64,000 nucleotides of DNA from Microbacterium sp. AZCO. Its GTDB lineage: Bacteria > Actinomycetota > Actinomycetes > Actinomycetales > Microbacteriaceae. The position numbers were made by a program, and so were the translations under genes. The stretch is from assembly GCF_039614715.1 (NCBI RefSeq), contig NZ_CP154857.1, positions 2,604,001-2,668,000 on the forward strand, in the 5' to 3' direction. The notes below the pieces were generated by a model. That model saw only the letters and a list, made by a program, of their open reading frames with translations. It was not told the origin of the DNA and did no database searches. Each line of letters opens with the position of its first letter. The stretch's first letter is position 1. Positions 41,285-50,982 of the stretch are shown piece after piece.

Positions 41285-42463
41285 TCAGGGCGCGAAGATC
41301 AGGATCCCGTACACGCCGAACAGCAGCAGGTGCACGGCGCCGTGGACGGCCGTGGTGCGCGGCGCGAAGTACGTGATGACGGTCATGACGAGCGTGATGC
41401 AGATGAGCACCATGTTGCTCGGCGACTCGCCGAGGATGACCGGCTGGCCGGTGATCAGCCCGATCACGAGGATCGCCGGAATGGTGAGGCCCACCGTCGA
41501 CACGAACGCGCCGAGACCGAGGTTGAGAGCGCGCTGATTCTCGTCGGCGAGCGCCGCGCGCACGGCCGTGATCGCCTCGGGCGTGAACACGATGACCGCG
41601 ATGATCACGCCGCCGAGAGCGGCGGGCGCTCCCGTGCGCTCGATGCCCGCATCGACGAGGATGCCGAGATCGTGCGCGAGCAGGACGATCGGGAGCACCG
41701 TCGCGACCAGGAGGGCCGATCGCACGATCAGCGCGCTGGGCGTCGGCTTCGCATGCACGACGGCAGGCGCGTCGGGCGCCCGGTCGGGGACCGGCTGGAG
41801 GAACAGGCCGCGGTCGGCCCCCGTCTGCATGAAGAGGAAGAAGCCGTACAGCGCAGCCGAGAGCACGGCGATGCCGATCGACTGCAGCGGCACGAGGCTG
41901 CCGTCGCTCGTGGAGCTGAGGAAGCTCGGCAGCACGAGCGTCACGAGCGAGAGCGCCGCGATCATCGCGATGTAGATCGACGCGCCCTCCATGTTGTACC
42001 GCTGCGGCCCGAACTTCAGCGCGCCGAGGAGGATCGTGAGACCCAGCACGCCGTTGATGATGATCATCATCACGGCGAACAGCGAGTCCCGCCCGATCGT
42101 CGCCGAGCCGCCCGGTCCGAGCATGACCGATGCGATCAGGACGACCTCGATGACGACCACCGTCAGGGTGAGGATCAGCGTGCCGAAGGGCTCGCCGACC
42201 TTCTCCGCGAGCTGCTCCGCGTGGCCGACGACCCCGAAGGCGGCGACCATGATGACCCCGAGGATCACGACGAAGCATCCCACCGCCACGGCCGCATTCG
42301 GAGGATGGACCACGTACTCGTGTCCGACGGTCAGGAAGAAGATCGTCGCCGCCCACACGACCACGAGGGTGACGAGGGTCGACCTGGAGAGCATGGCCCG
42401 CCAGTCGCTCCGCTCGGCGACGGACGCGCTCGGGATGCCGCGATCCCGTGCGGCTCGCGCCAT
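41285..42463 (-). CDS. Ca2+/H+ antiporter, ChaA-like (CaCA superfamily)
   Basis: A 392-aa membrane antiporter of the Ca2+:cation antiporter superfamily, expected to exchange Ca2+ (or Na+/K+) for protons. About eleven hydrophobic helices form two inverted halves. The alpha repeats are visible as GHAEQLAEKVGEPFGTLIL with TVVVIEV, and as VIVFTPEAITAVRAALADEN. The signature glutamates lie in VVVIEV and FTPEAIT. ATG 42463 overlaps the stop of the histidine phosphatase gene by one base, so the two genes are co-translated. Confidence 0.92.
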   Translation of the reverse strand: MARAARDRGIPSASVAERSDWRAMLSRSTLVTLVVVWAATIFFLTVGHEYVVHPPNAAVAVGCFVVILGVIMVAAFGVVGHAEQLAEKVGEPFGTLILTLTVVVIEVVLIASVMLGPGGSATIGRDSLFAVMMIIINGVLGLTILLGALKFGPQRYNMEGASIYIAMIAALSLVTLVLPSFLSSTSDGSLVPLQSIGIAVLSAALYGFFLFMQTGADRGLFLQPVPDRAPDAPAVVHAKPTPSALIVRSALLVATVLPIVLLAHDLGILVDAGIERTGAPAALGGVIIAVIVFTPEAITAVRAALADENQRALNLGLGAFVSTVGLTIPAILVIGLITGQPVILGESPSNMVLICITLVMTVITYFAPRTTAVHGAVHLLLFGVYGILIFAP

Positions 42464-43119
42464 CACGACTCCGACGGCACGAGCGGCAGCTCGGGGCCGT
42501 AGTTCCAGGAGAGGATCGCGGGCTGCTCCCGGTAGAAGCTGAGCACCGACACCGATCCCGCGTCGAGCGTGATCTGCGCGCCGAAGCGCGGCGCGAGCCG
42601 CAGGAAGACGGCGGTCAGGATGCGGAGGAAGTGGCCGTGCGCGACGAGCGCCACGTCGCCCCGGGCCATCGCGGGAAGCACCCGCGTGAGCACGCGGGAC
42701 GCCCGCGCGGCGACCTCCTCCACGGTCTCCCCCGGCGTCTCGCCCCGGATGACGCCATGGGTGAAGGCGCTCCAGTCGTAGCCGAGCTCCGCGCGGATCT
42801 CGCGGGTCGTGCGGCCTTCGTACCCGCCGTAGTCCCACTCGACGAGGAGCGGATCCACCTCCGCGCTCAGCCCCGCGAGCTCGGCGGTGCGGCGCGCCCG
42901 CTGCAGCGGCGAGGTCAGGACGAGCGAGAAGTCGTAGCCCGTGACGAGCTTGCCGGCGCCGCGGGCGAGGTCCTCGCCGCGTGCCGTGAGCGGGATGTCG
43001 GTGAGCCCCGTGTGCCGCCCCCGCTTCGACCACTCCGTCTCGCCGTGGCGCAGGAGGACGAGCTTGCCGCCGGGGTTGTCGGGCGCGGGATGGTCGGGAA
43101 GGGGATCCGTCGTGGGCAC
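42463..43119 (-). CDS. Histidine phosphatase family protein
   Basis: A 218-aa phosphoglycerate-mutase-like phosphatase. The phosphohistidine motif is LVLLRHGETEW and the second catalytic histidine lies in VALVAHGHFLRIL. Substrate-binding arginines are in SPLQRARRTAEL. It could be a broad-specificity phosphatase; the substrate is not evident. GTG 43119 is six bases after TACGGT, so a leaderless start is likely. It forms an operon with the Ca2+/H+ antiporter and diverges from the trehalose synthase gene. Confidence 0.92.
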   Translation of the reverse strand: MPTTDPLPDHPAPDNPGGKLVLLRHGETEWSKRGRHTGLTDIPLTARGEDLARGAGKLVTGYDFSLVLTSPLQRARRTAELAGLSAEVDPLLVEWDYGGYEGRTTREIRAELGYDWSAFTHGVIRGETPGETVEEVAARASRVLTRVLPAMARGDVALVAHGHFLRILTAVFLRLAPRFGAQITLDAGSVSVLSFYREQPAILSWNYGPELPLVPSES

Positions 43120-43125
43120 ACGGCA

Positions 43126-43131
43126 ACCGTA
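43126..43131 (-). promoter_or_regulatory. -10 box TACGGT for the phosphatase-antiporter operon
   Basis: TACGGT ends six bases before GTG 43119, supporting that start. Confidence 0.4.
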
Positions 43132-43194
43132 GCCAACCCCATAATCGTTCCGACAGGTATGCACCAGTCCCTCGCGGCGGGACCCTGCGCTCTC

Positions 43195-43200
43195 TAGCGT
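43195..43200 (+). promoter_or_regulatory. -10 box TAGCGT for the trehalose synthase gene
   Basis: TAGCGT ends six bases before ATG 43207. It is the same hexamer as at sbcD and the hydrolase gene at 61166. Confidence 0.45.
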
Positions 43201-43206
43201 GGAGCC

Positions 43207-45504
43207 ATGGCGCGTGATGAGCAGCTTCCGGAGGAGCTCTACACCGGCCCGATCGACCTCGCCGGCGTACGCGAGCTCGAGGGCGAGGAGGGCGACCTCG
43301 AGATCCCCGAGATCAGCTACGACGAGCAGCGGTACCCCGCGAGGCCACGCCGGCTGCGGCCGCGCGACAATCTGCGCGGAAGCAGCCTTCGGCGCATCCG
43401 CACCGACCCGCGCACGGCGAACGGCACCAACCCGTCGTACGTCGAGTGGCTTGTGCGGCAGTCGATGCTCAAGGACGCCGACATCCTCGCCCGTCCGCTC
43501 GCGGGCCAGCCCTCGATGTGGCGCCACGCCTACGCCCGCCCGGACTCCCGCCGCGCGATCGCGACGAGCGACGCATGGTTCACCGCCTACCCCATCTCCC
43601 TCATCACGCGGCCCGGGCAGTCGTTCCTCGCGGCGCTCGGCGACGAGGAGCTCTGGTCGGCATTCGAGCGCATCGGCATCAGTGCGATCCACACGGGTCC
43701 CGTGAAGCGAGCCGGCGGCATCGCGGGATGGCTCGACACTCCCAGCGTCGACGGGCACTTCGACCGCATCAGCACGCAGATCGACCCCGCCTTCGGCACG
43801 GAGGACGAGTTCCGCGCCCTCTGCGACGTCGCGGACACGCACGGCGGAAGCGTCATCGACGACATCGTGCCGGGCCACACCGGCAAGGGCGCCGATTTCC
43901 GGCTGGCCGAGATGGGGTTCAAGGACTACCCCGGGATCTACCACATGATCGAGATCCCGCCGGAGGACTGGATGCTGCTCCCGGACGTCCCGGACGGCGT
44001 CGACAGCGTCAATCTCGACGCGGCGACCGAGCACGAGCTCGCGGACCGCGGGTACATCATCGGCGCCCTGCAGCGGGTCATCTTCTACACGCCGGGCGTG
44101 AAGGAGACGAACTGGAGCGCGACGGCCCCCGTCATCGGACCCGACGGCGTCACCCGGCGGTGGGTCTACCTGCATTACTTCAAGCAGGGCCAGCCCTCGA
44201 TCAACTGGCTCGACCCGACCTTCGCCGGAATGCGGCTCGTGATCGGCGACGCGCTGCACTCCCTCGGCGACCTCGGCACGAGCGCGCTTCGCCTCGATGC
44301 GAACGGCTTCCTCGGCGTGGAGAAGAGCGCCGAGGGACTTCCCGCCTGGTCGGAGGGCCACCCCCTCTCGCACGCGGCGAACCACATCATCGCGGGCATG
44401 GTGCGCAAGGTCGGAGGCTTCACCTTCCAGGAGCTCAACCTCACGATCGAGGACATCCGCGACACGGGCGCCGTCGGCGCCGACCTCTCGTACGACTTCA
44501 TCGGACGCCCGGGCTACCACCACGCCCTCGCGACCGCCCAGACCGAGTTCCTCCGGCTCGCCCTCAACCAGTCCCTGCTGCTCGGCGTTCAGCCCGTGCA
44601 GCTCGTGCACGGGCTGCAGAACCACGACGAGCTGACCTACGAGCTCGTGCACTGGGCGACCCGGCACGGCGACGACACCTTCCCGTTCCGCGGCCGCGAG
44701 GTCTCGGGGAGCCAGCTCGCCGAGGAGATCCGCGCCGATCTCACGGAGAGTCTCACCGGAACGGCGGATTACAACCGCGTCTTCACCCAGAACGGCATCG
44801 CCTGCACGACGACCTCCCTCATCGCGGCGACGCGCGGCATCGCGCGGCTCGACGACATCACGGACGAGGACGTGCCCGCCATCCGCGATGCCCACCTCCT
44901 GCTCTCCGCCTACAACGCCTGGCAGCCGGGGGTGTTCGCCCTGTCGGGCTGGGATCTGACCGGCATGCTCACCATCCCGGGCGACGAGGTCGCGGATCTC
45001 ATCCGGGCCGGCGACACCCGGTGGATCGAGCGCGGAGCGCACGATCTGCTCAACGCCGACCCGAAGGCGACCCGCTCCGCGGCGGGCATGCCGCGCGGAC
45101 GGTCGCTCTACGGAACGCTTCCCGATCAGCTCGACGATCCGGACTCGTTCGCGTCGCGGCTCTCCGACATCCTCCGGCTCCGGCGCGAGTACGGCATCGC
45201 GACGGCGTCTCAGTTGGACATCCCGGAGGTGGCCCACGCCGGGATGCTGGTGCTCGTTCACCGCCTCGACGACGGCGACGCGCAGGCCGAGGCGCCGATG
45301 CAGGTGACCGTGCTGAACTTCGCACCCGAGCCGACCGAGGGGACCGTGCGGTCGGAGCAGCTCGTGCCCGGGAGCATCGTGATGGATGCGGCGTCCGGCG
45401 ACGACATCGGGCGCGTCGACGACCTGCAGTCCTTCTCGGTCTCGCTGCCGGCCTACGGCGCGATGTTCCTCCTCCTGCAGGCCGAGGAGCCGGTCGCCGA
45501 GTAG
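43207..45504 (+). CDS. treS: Maltose alpha-D-glucosyltransferase (trehalose synthase), GH13
   Basis: Interconverts maltose and trehalose (765 aa). The GH13 catalytic regions are present: region [11 protein letters not shown] with nucleophile Asp364, region III FQELN with acid/base Glu409, and region IV QNHDELT with Asp474, the last very typical of TreS. Region I reads DIVPGHTG, where GH13 enzymes normally have Asn (DxxxNH), a notable change. There is an acidic N-terminal extension of about 75 residues and a C-terminal beta domain. The length exceeds the roughly 600 aa of mycobacterial TreS. The maltokinase gene converges 13 bases after its stop. Confidence 0.85.
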   Translation: MARDEQLPEELYTGPIDLAGVRELEGEEGDLEIPEISYDEQRYPARPRRLRPRDNLRGSSLRRIRTDPRTANGTNPSYVEWLVRQSMLKDADILARPLAGQPSMWRHAYARPDSRRAIATSDAWFTAYPISLITRPGQSFLAALGDEELWSAFERIGISAIHTGPVKRAGGIAGWLDTPSVDGHFDRISTQIDPAFGTEDEFRALCDVADTHGGSVIDDIVPGHTGKGADFRLAEMGFKDYPGIYHMIEIPPEDWMLLPDVPDGVDSVNLDAATEHELADRGYIIGALQRVIFYTPGVKETNWSATAPVIGPDGVTRRWVYLHYFKQGQPSINWLDPTFAGMRLVIGDALHSLGDLGTSALRLDANGFLGVEKSAEGLPAWSEGHPLSHAANHIIAGMVRKVGGFTFQELNLTIEDIRDTGAVGADLSYDFIGRPGYHHALATAQTEFLRLALNQSLLLGVQPVQLVHGLQNHDELTYELVHWATRHGDDTFPFRGREVSGSQLAEEIRADLTESLTGTADYNRVFTQNGIACTTTSLIAATRGIARLDDITDEDVPAIRDAHLLLSAYNAWQPGVFALSGWDLTGMLTIPGDEVADLIRAGDTRWIERGAHDLLNADPKATRSAAGMPRGRSLYGTLPDQLDDPDSFASRLSDILRLRREYGIATASQLDIPEVAHAGMLVLVHRLDDGDAQAEAPMQVTVLNFAPEPTEGTVRSEQLVPGSIVMDAASGDDIGRVDDLQSFSVSLPAYGAMFLLLQAEEPVAE

Positions 45505-45517
45505 GCCTGATCGAAAG

Positions 45518-46759
45518 TCAGGCGAGGGCGGCGTCGATGCCCGCGAGCGGCACCGACAGCCAGTGCGGGCGGTTCCGCGCCTCGTAGATGGACTCGTAGA
45601 CCGCTTTGTCGAGCACGAGCGCGCGCAGCAGGACCGGGTCGAGCTCGACCGATCCGGGGGCGCCCGTGTACGCCTCGACGAACGCGTCCTGACACGCCGC
45701 CGCCCAGCCGCTGCCGTCGGGACCGCCCGCGAGCGCGCCCGCGTAGTCGAACGAGCGCAGCATCCCGGCGACGTCTCGGGGAGGCAGGTCGGGGATCGCA
45801 CGCTCGGTCATCGGCCGCAGCGGCTCACCCTCGAAGTCCACGATCCGCCAGCCGGCGCCGGGCACCGCGAGCACCTGACCCAGGTGCAGGTCGCCGTGGA
45901 TGCGCTGCAGGCGGGGCCACCGTCGCTGCAGCGCCGCCCGGTAGACGGCGTCGATGGCGTCGAGGCGCTCGGCGACCGCGGGCACCTCGGACGCGGCGAT
46001 CGCGAGCCGGCGCTGCCAGGCGGTGCCCGTCGACGACACCTCGCCGGGTCCGGCATCCATCGTCTCCAGTGCGGAGCCGAGCGCGCCGTGCACTCCCGCG
46101 ACGGCCGTGCCGAGATCCCGCGCGGCGGAGGTGAAGTCGCGTCCCTCGCCCGCGGCCTCGAGGGCGACGGCCCAGCCGTCGCGCACCCCGGGGAGGAACT
46201 CCTGGGCGAAGCCGAGCGTGCCGTGCGCGACTCCCGAGTCGCGCCCGATATCCGGCCAGCGGGCGTCGACGCTGCCGAGGAAGCGCGGCACATACGGCGT
46301 CCCGGCGGCGCTCAGGACGCGCTGGACCGTGACGTCGGGATTCTCGCCGTGGTGGAGCGTGCGGAAGAGCTTCAGGATGATCGACGGGCGGCCGTCCTCA
46401 TCGAACACGATCGAGGTGTTCGACTGCTCCCCCGTCAGCACGCGCGAACCGGTCACCCGGCTGACGTCGACGCCCATCTCGGCGAGCATCCCGACCGCGA
46501 ACCCCGTGTGCCGGGCCGCGTCGACGAGGAGGCCGGCGTCATCGCGGGCGACCACGGCCTGCGGGTCGAACGGCTCCGCGACGCGCGCGAGAGGCACGTG
46601 GTACAGCACGGGCAGGGTGCCGGCGTCGTCCATCACCAGGTAGCGCGTCGCCCCGGACCCGGGTTGCTCGTCGAGGATCCGGAATCGCGGTGCGTGGCTC
46701 TTGCCGGCATACCATCGTTGCTGCGCCACCCAGGCGCCGAGCTCCTCTGTGAATCCCAC
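45518..46759 (-). CDS. mak: Maltokinase
   Basis: Phosphorylates maltose to maltose 1-phosphate, the GlgE substrate for alpha-glucan synthesis (413 aa). The N-terminus contains WVAQQRWYAGKSH, typical of actinobacterial maltokinases. The kinase-like core holds HGDLHLGQVL (catalytic loop) and VDFEGEP (Mg-binding). The GTG start at 46759 has no clear Shine-Dalgarno sequence or -10 box. TreS and Mak together form the trehalose-to-glucan route; glgE is not in this window. Confidence 0.92.
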   Translation of the reverse strand: MGFTEELGAWVAQQRWYAGKSHAPRFRILDEQPGSGATRYLVMDDAGTLPVLYHVPLARVAEPFDPQAVVARDDAGLLVDAARHTGFAVGMLAEMGVDVSRVTGSRVLTGEQSNTSIVFDEDGRPSIILKLFRTLHHGENPDVTVQRVLSAAGTPYVPRFLGSVDARWPDIGRDSGVAHGTLGFAQEFLPGVRDGWAVALEAAGEGRDFTSAARDLGTAVAGVHGALGSALETMDAGPGEVSSTGTAWQRRLAIAASEVPAVAERLDAIDAVYRAALQRRWPRLQRIHGDLHLGQVLAVPGAGWRIVDFEGEPLRPMTERAIPDLPPRDVAGMLRSFDYAGALAGGPDGSGWAAACQDAFVEAYTGAPGSVELDPVLLRALVLDKAVYESIYEARNRPHWLSVPLAGIDAALA

Positions 46760-46827
46760 AGTTCACTGTGTCCCGTTTCGGCTGCCGGAGCAAAGGGGTG
46801 GACGGGCGCAGTCGAGAGGCGTAATGC

Positions 46828-47457
46828 CTACTCGAGGAACGCGACGCCGCGCACCGGGGCGCCGTCCCCCTCGAGCGCGAGCGGGAAGAAGCCGACGCGC
46901 ACCCGCCTCGGCAGGCCCTCGAGTCCGCACACGTTCTCGACGATGAGCCCGTCGGCGCCCAGCACGGCCTCGTGCACCGGGACGTCGCCGTCCGCGTGAT
47001 CGGGGCTGAGCGTGTCGACGGCCAGCACCCGCATGCCCCGCGCCATGAGTTCCCGGATGAACGACGGATCGGGACGGGGATGCCGCAGCGCACGGTCGGA
47101 CCCGAACCAGCGGGCCCAGCCGGTGTCGACGATGACGATGGGGGGAATGCGATCCGGGATGCCTCCCCCGGCGGTCGCAGCATCCCATCCGTATCGCTGT
47201 CCATCCGCCAGCCCGGGGACGCGGAGGACGAGCGCCTCGCCGACGAGCTCGTCGACCGTCACCTGCGCCATGGTCCGGCCACCGGGCACGATGTGCGCGG
47301 GCGCGTCGACGTGCGTACCGGTGTCAGAACCCAGCTCGAGTCGCGCCACCGCGGCGCCGTCGGCGTCCAGCGTGAGAGCGGGACCGATGCGCACGGCCGG
47401 GTCGCCGGGGTACACCATCATGCCGTCCCGGATGGGGTGGGACAGATCGCGCAGCAT
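46828..47457 (-). CDS. Cyclase family protein (kynurenine-formamidase-like metal hydrolase)
   Basis: A 209-aa metal-dependent hydrolase of the cyclase/KynB superfamily. The metal-binding signature is DTGTHVDAPAH near residue 45. Other family patterns are LSHPIRDGMMVYPGDP at the N-terminus and TLSPDHADGDVPVHEAVLG near the C-terminus. Members act on N-formylkynurenine, isatin or related amide substrates; no tryptophan-catabolism genes are nearby, so the substrate is open. CATGAT ends six bases before ATG 47457 and may be its -10 box. Confidence 0.9.
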   Translation of the reverse strand: MLRDLSHPIRDGMMVYPGDPAVRIGPALTLDADGAAVARLELGSDTGTHVDAPAHIVPGGRTMAQVTVDELVGEALVLRVPGLADGQRYGWDAATAGGGIPDRIPPIVIVDTGWARWFGSDRALRHPRPDPSFIRELMARGMRVLAVDTLSPDHADGDVPVHEAVLGADGLIVENVCGLEGLPRRVRVGFFPLALEGDGAPVRGVAFLE

Positions 47458-47510
47458 CCCTCGATCATGCCCCTGTCCGGCAGGCACGCGCGTGCCGGCC
47501 GAGGACCGCG

Positions 47511-47639
47511 TCAGCTGAGACGGTGGCGGTCGGGCCGCGTGGGCACCTGGCGGTAGCCGTCGCGCGCGACCTCGACGAGCGTGGCGATCGACGCGATCAG
47601 CACGACGACGCCGATGACGATGAGCAGAATGGTGGCCAT
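47511..47639 (-). CDS. 42-aa single-pass membrane protein downstream of luxR
   Basis: A small gene supported by GAGGAGG before ATG 47639. The product begins MATILLIVIGVVVLIASI, a single transmembrane helix, followed by a basic cytosolic tail (residues about 25-42). I do not recognise a family. Its leader (47679-47721) resembles the leader of the other small gene flanking luxR, so the two may be expressed together. It lies between luxR and the cyclase gene on the same strand. Confidence 0.7.
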   Translation of the reverse strand: MATILLIVIGVVVLIASIATLVEVARDGYRQVPTRPDRHRLS

Positions 47640-47678
47640 GACGAGCCTCCTCAGGCGGTTGTTCGACTGACCCCCACG

Positions 47679-47721
47679 CTCGTCTCTGAGGTGGTGCCCT
47701 CACATCCGGCATCCGCCCTAT
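47679..47721 (-). promoter_or_regulatory. Leader/promoter element B, related to element A at 50983-51025
   Basis: Forty-three bases align without gaps to element A with 29 identities by hand count. The best kept parts are ATARGGC at one end and CCTYAGNGACGAG at the other. It ends 39 bases before the small gene at 47639. Confidence 0.6.
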
Positions 47722-47747
47722 CTTGCGGCTCAGTGCCCGTCTAGGTA

Positions 47748-50663
47748 TCAGCGCGCATTCGTCGACAGGTAGGCGGCCTCCGTGCGCGTCGTCGCACCCG
47801 TCTTGCGGAGGATGTTCGACACGTGGACGCTCGCCGTCTTGGTGCTGATGAAGAGCTGCTCGGCGATCTGGCCGTTGCTGAGTCCGCGCGCGACGAGGTC
47901 GAGCACCTGTCGCTCGCGCTCGGTGAGAAGCGCGTCGAGGGATGCCGCATCCCCCGGCGCGTCGCGGTGCTCGCCGCCGACCGCGCCGACGCGGCGCTCG
48001 AGCTCGGTGACGCTGTCGACGATGAGGCCCATGCCGATCTGCTCCGCCCACTCGCGCGCCGTCTGGGCGGCCGCCCGCGCGCCCGCGCGGTCTCCCGCAT
48101 TGGCGAAGGCCTCGGCGAGCCGGAAGGCCGCGTACGGCGCGAGCCGGGCGGGAGCGACGCGGTCGCGGGTCGCGTCGACGGCGGCCTGCCACAGCGCGGG
48201 ATCGGTGCCGGTGCCGCGCGGGCCGGACAGCTCGGCGTCGACGATGGCGGAATACGCGGATGCCGTCGGCCACACGCTCGCCACCGCGAGCACGGCGCGC
48301 AGGTCGCGCTCGAGGTCGTCGGCCGAGCGCGGAGCGTCGTCGGCTGCCGACAGCGTCATGCCCGTGGCGCGCGCGGCAGCCAGCACGCGTGCCGCGACGG
48401 CGATGAGGGGAAGGTCGTAGGCGGGGAAGGGCCGGCGCTCGGGGTCGACGAGCACCCTCACCTCGTTCCACGCTTCACGCGTCTCGCCTCGCGCGAGCGC
48501 GAGCTCGCCGCTGATGAGGGCGAGACCGAGAGCGGCCTGCACATCGGGCTTGCCCTGCTGCCGCAGCGACGCGTGCCATCCGCGGAGAAGTCGCTCGGCG
48601 AGCGGCCGATCGCCCGACCACAGCGCGGCCTGCACCTTGAGGCGGCGCAGCGGCGCACTGAAGCCGATGGGGGCGTCGAGCTCGAGGGCGCGATCGAGCA
48701 TCTCGTTCGCGCGCTCGGTCTGGCCGAGGGCGAAGAGCGGGCTGATGACGTTCGACAGGAGGATCGCTCCCGACGTGCGCTCGACTCCGCGCAGCCTCGC
48801 ACGCTCGGCGCCCTCCTCGGCGGTGCGGACCGCCTCCTCATAGCGACCGAGCAGGTTGAGGGCATCCGACTGATTGACCCAGTAGCGCAGGCGTGCCGAA
48901 TCGTTGCCGACAGCGAGCTCGCCGGCGAGAGCGAGGTCGGCGAGCCCGGCGTCGATGTCGCCTCCGGCAAGTCGGCAGAAGCCCCGGATGTTGGTGGCCA
49001 CCGACATCCGCGGCCGGTTGTCGACCGCCGTCGCCTCGGCGAAGGCGCCGTCGGCCATGGCGATGGCTTCGTCGAAGCGGGCGATCAGCATGAGGCGCGC
49101 CGCGAGCTCGCCGAGCACGTTGGCACGCAGGACGCTGCGGGGCTGCCCCTCGAGCCCCGTGAGCGCCTGGCGCAGCAGATCGATCGAGCCCGTCAGCCCG
49201 ATGTTGGCGAGGTAGGACGCCTTGTTGCGCAGCAGGAGCGCGTATTCGGGCGCGTCGGACGGGTCGCACAGCGAGATCGCCTCGTCGATCAGCGCGATCG
49301 CGCGCTCGCTCTCCCCCGCGTTGCGCAGGACGTAGGAGGTCTCGCCGAGCAGCTCGACCTTCGTGCGCTCGGCGAGCTCGCTCGCGTCGGGCACCTGGTC
49401 CCACAGTTCGATCGCCCGCTCGCCCATCGTCGCGGCGGTGGCGAACGCGAACGAGGCCCGCGCCTCCTGATAGGCGGAGATCGACGCGATGAAGGCCTCA
49501 CGCGTGTTGTGGGCGGCCATCCAGTGATACGAGATCGCCGTCGCCTCGCCGGACTGCGCCATGAGGGCCTGCGCGTACCGCGTGTGGAAGCGGACGCGCT
49601 CGCCGGGCAGCAGCTGATCGTGGATCGCCTCCCGCACGAGCGCGTGCCGGAACGCGTAGGCCGTGCCGTCGACGACGAGGACGTTGGCCGCGATCGCCTC
49701 GCTGGCGGCGAGGTCGATGTCTTCGGGTGTGTCGTCGCACACGGCGACCAGCAGCTCGTGCTCGACGCGCACACCGCCGGCGGCGAGGAGCCGGAGCATG
49801 CGCTGCGACGAATCGGCGAGCTGGTCGTAGCGGGCCAGCAGGATGTCGCGGAGCGTGTCGGGGAAGCCGTCGATGGTAAGGGTGCCGCTGCAGCAGACCA
49901 GCTCCTCCACGAAGAAGGGCACGCCCTCGGTGCGCTCGTACACCTGCGCGAGCTCGTCTTCGTCGGGCTCGTGCTGGAGGATCGCCGTCGCGAGCTCGCG
50001 CACCTGCCGCCGGTCGAGCCGGGTGAGCTCGAGTCGCACGACGCGGCGATTGCGGTCGAACTCGGGCAGGAGCGCACGCAGACCGCTGCCGCGCTTCAGC
50101 TCGTCGCTGCGGAAGGTCAGCACGATCAGCAGGCGGGCGTCCTCGATGACCCGGATGAGGAAGCGCAGCATCCCGAGCGTCTGCGGATCGACCCAGTGCA
50201 GGTCTTCGATCACGAGGACGACGGGGCGCAGGGCGGCGACGTTCTCGAGCACCTCGGCGACCGCGTCGTAGAGCCGGTCGGCGCCACCGCGGACGGGCGA
50301 TTCTCCCGTCGGCACGGTGCGACTCAGCTCGGGCAGGAGCAGGGCCAGCGCGTCGCGCGCCGGGCCGGAGGCGTCGAAGAGCGCCTCTTCGCCCACCTCC
50401 TGCGCGAGGGACCGGAGGGCGGAGAGGATCGGGGCGTACGGAGGGGCGTCGCGGTCGAAGTCGACGGACTGCCCGCGCAGCACGATCGCCTCCGCCGGAA
50501 GCGACCGCACGAATTCGCCCACGAGGCGCGTCTTGCCGATCCCCGCCTCGCCGCCGACGAGCACCGCCCGCGTGGAGCCCGCGATGCTGTCGGCGTAGGC
50601 GTCGCGCAGCCCCTCGAGGTCGTCCTCTCGGCCGACCAGCGAAGGGCTGACGGTGGCGCGCAT
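47748..50663 (-). CDS. Large LuxR-family (LAL/MalT-type) ATP-binding regulator
   Basis: A 971-aa regulator of the LAL class. Residues 1-260 form an AAA-type NTPase: LVGREDDLEGL, Walker A GGEAGIGKTRLVGE and Walker B VLVIEDLHWVD. The middle 500 residues are helical TPR-like repeats. The C-terminal 65 residues are the LuxR DNA-binding domain, with LTERERQVLDLVARGLSNGQ and IAEQLFISTKTASVHVSNIL (HTH). The start is taken as ATG 50663; an upstream in-frame ATG at 50753 overlaps the preceding small gene. Both flanking small genes share related leaders that could be its targets. Confidence 0.93.
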   Translation of the reverse strand: MRATVSPSLVGREDDLEGLRDAYADSIAGSTRAVLVGGEAGIGKTRLVGEFVRSLPAEAIVLRGQSVDFDRDAPPYAPILSALRSLAQEVGEEALFDASGPARDALALLLPELSRTVPTGESPVRGGADRLYDAVAEVLENVAALRPVVLVIEDLHWVDPQTLGMLRFLIRVIEDARLLIVLTFRSDELKRGSGLRALLPEFDRNRRVVRLELTRLDRRQVRELATAILQHEPDEDELAQVYERTEGVPFFVEELVCCSGTLTIDGFPDTLRDILLARYDQLADSSQRMLRLLAAGGVRVEHELLVAVCDDTPEDIDLAASEAIAANVLVVDGTAYAFRHALVREAIHDQLLPGERVRFHTRYAQALMAQSGEATAISYHWMAAHNTREAFIASISAYQEARASFAFATAATMGERAIELWDQVPDASELAERTKVELLGETSYVLRNAGESERAIALIDEAISLCDPSDAPEYALLLRNKASYLANIGLTGSIDLLRQALTGLEGQPRSVLRANVLGELAARLMLIARFDEAIAMADGAFAEATAVDNRPRMSVATNIRGFCRLAGGDIDAGLADLALAGELAVGNDSARLRYWVNQSDALNLLGRYEEAVRTAEEGAERARLRGVERTSGAILLSNVISPLFALGQTERANEMLDRALELDAPIGFSAPLRRLKVQAALWSGDRPLAERLLRGWHASLRQQGKPDVQAALGLALISGELALARGETREAWNEVRVLVDPERRPFPAYDLPLIAVAARVLAAARATGMTLSAADDAPRSADDLERDLRAVLAVASVWPTASAYSAIVDAELSGPRGTGTDPALWQAAVDATRDRVAPARLAPYAAFRLAEAFANAGDRAGARAAAQTAREWAEQIGMGLIVDSVTELERRVGAVGGEHRDAPGDAASLDALLTERERQVLDLVARGLSNGQIAEQLFISTKTASVHVSNILRKTGATTRTEAAYLSTNAR

Positions 50664-50700
50664 GTGTTCATCGTCCCACCGACCTCCGACATCGGGGACG

Positions 50701-50733
50701 GCCGCCCGAGGTTCGATCGCAACCTCGGGCGGC
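50701..50733. promoter_or_regulatory. 13-bp perfect inverted repeat between the 65-aa gene and luxR
   Basis: GCCGCCCGAGGTT (50701-50713) is exactly complementary to AACCTCGGGCGGC (50721-50733), with a 7-base loop. It lies 38 bases before the luxR start. It has no U-tract, so it may be an attenuating hairpin or a protein-binding dyad rather than a terminator. Confidence 0.7.
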
Positions 50734-50749
50734 GCCGCGAGCGCGACCA

Positions 50750-50947
50750 TCACACGTGCGAGACGGACCTCGGCGCGAGGTGCGCGAAGCGGCGGAATCC
50801 GTGGATGCGGGCCCGCAGACCGCGCTCCCGGGTGGAGGTGGCCTGCGCGACGTCCTCGCGGGCCCGACGGCGCAGCTCGAGGTCGCGCAGCAGCCGCTCC
50901 TCGGCGGCCTGGCGGAGGTGGGGGAACATGTCCTCGCTGGCGTACAT
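50750..50947 (-). CDS. 65-aa basic helical protein upstream of luxR
   Basis: A small protein, MYASEDMFPHLRQAAEERL at its start, predicted mostly helical and rich in arginine (LLRDLELRRRARED). It has no transmembrane segment and I do not recognise a family. The start is well supported by CCTGAGGAG before ATG 50947. Its leader (50983-51025) is related to that of the 42-aa gene downstream of luxR. The stop is 86 bases before luxR, with a strong hairpin between them. Confidence 0.7.
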   Translation of the reverse strand: MYASEDMFPHLRQAAEERLLRDLELRRRAREDVAQATSTRERGLRARIHGFRRFAHLAPRSVSHV

Positions 50948-50982
50948 GGTGTGTCTCCTCAGGTGATCTGACCCGAGTGAGA

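Noticed and set aside
50701..50733. tRNA T-arm-like GGTTCGATCGCAACC
   Set aside because: The complementarity extends to 13 bp and there is no acceptor, D or anticodon arm around it.
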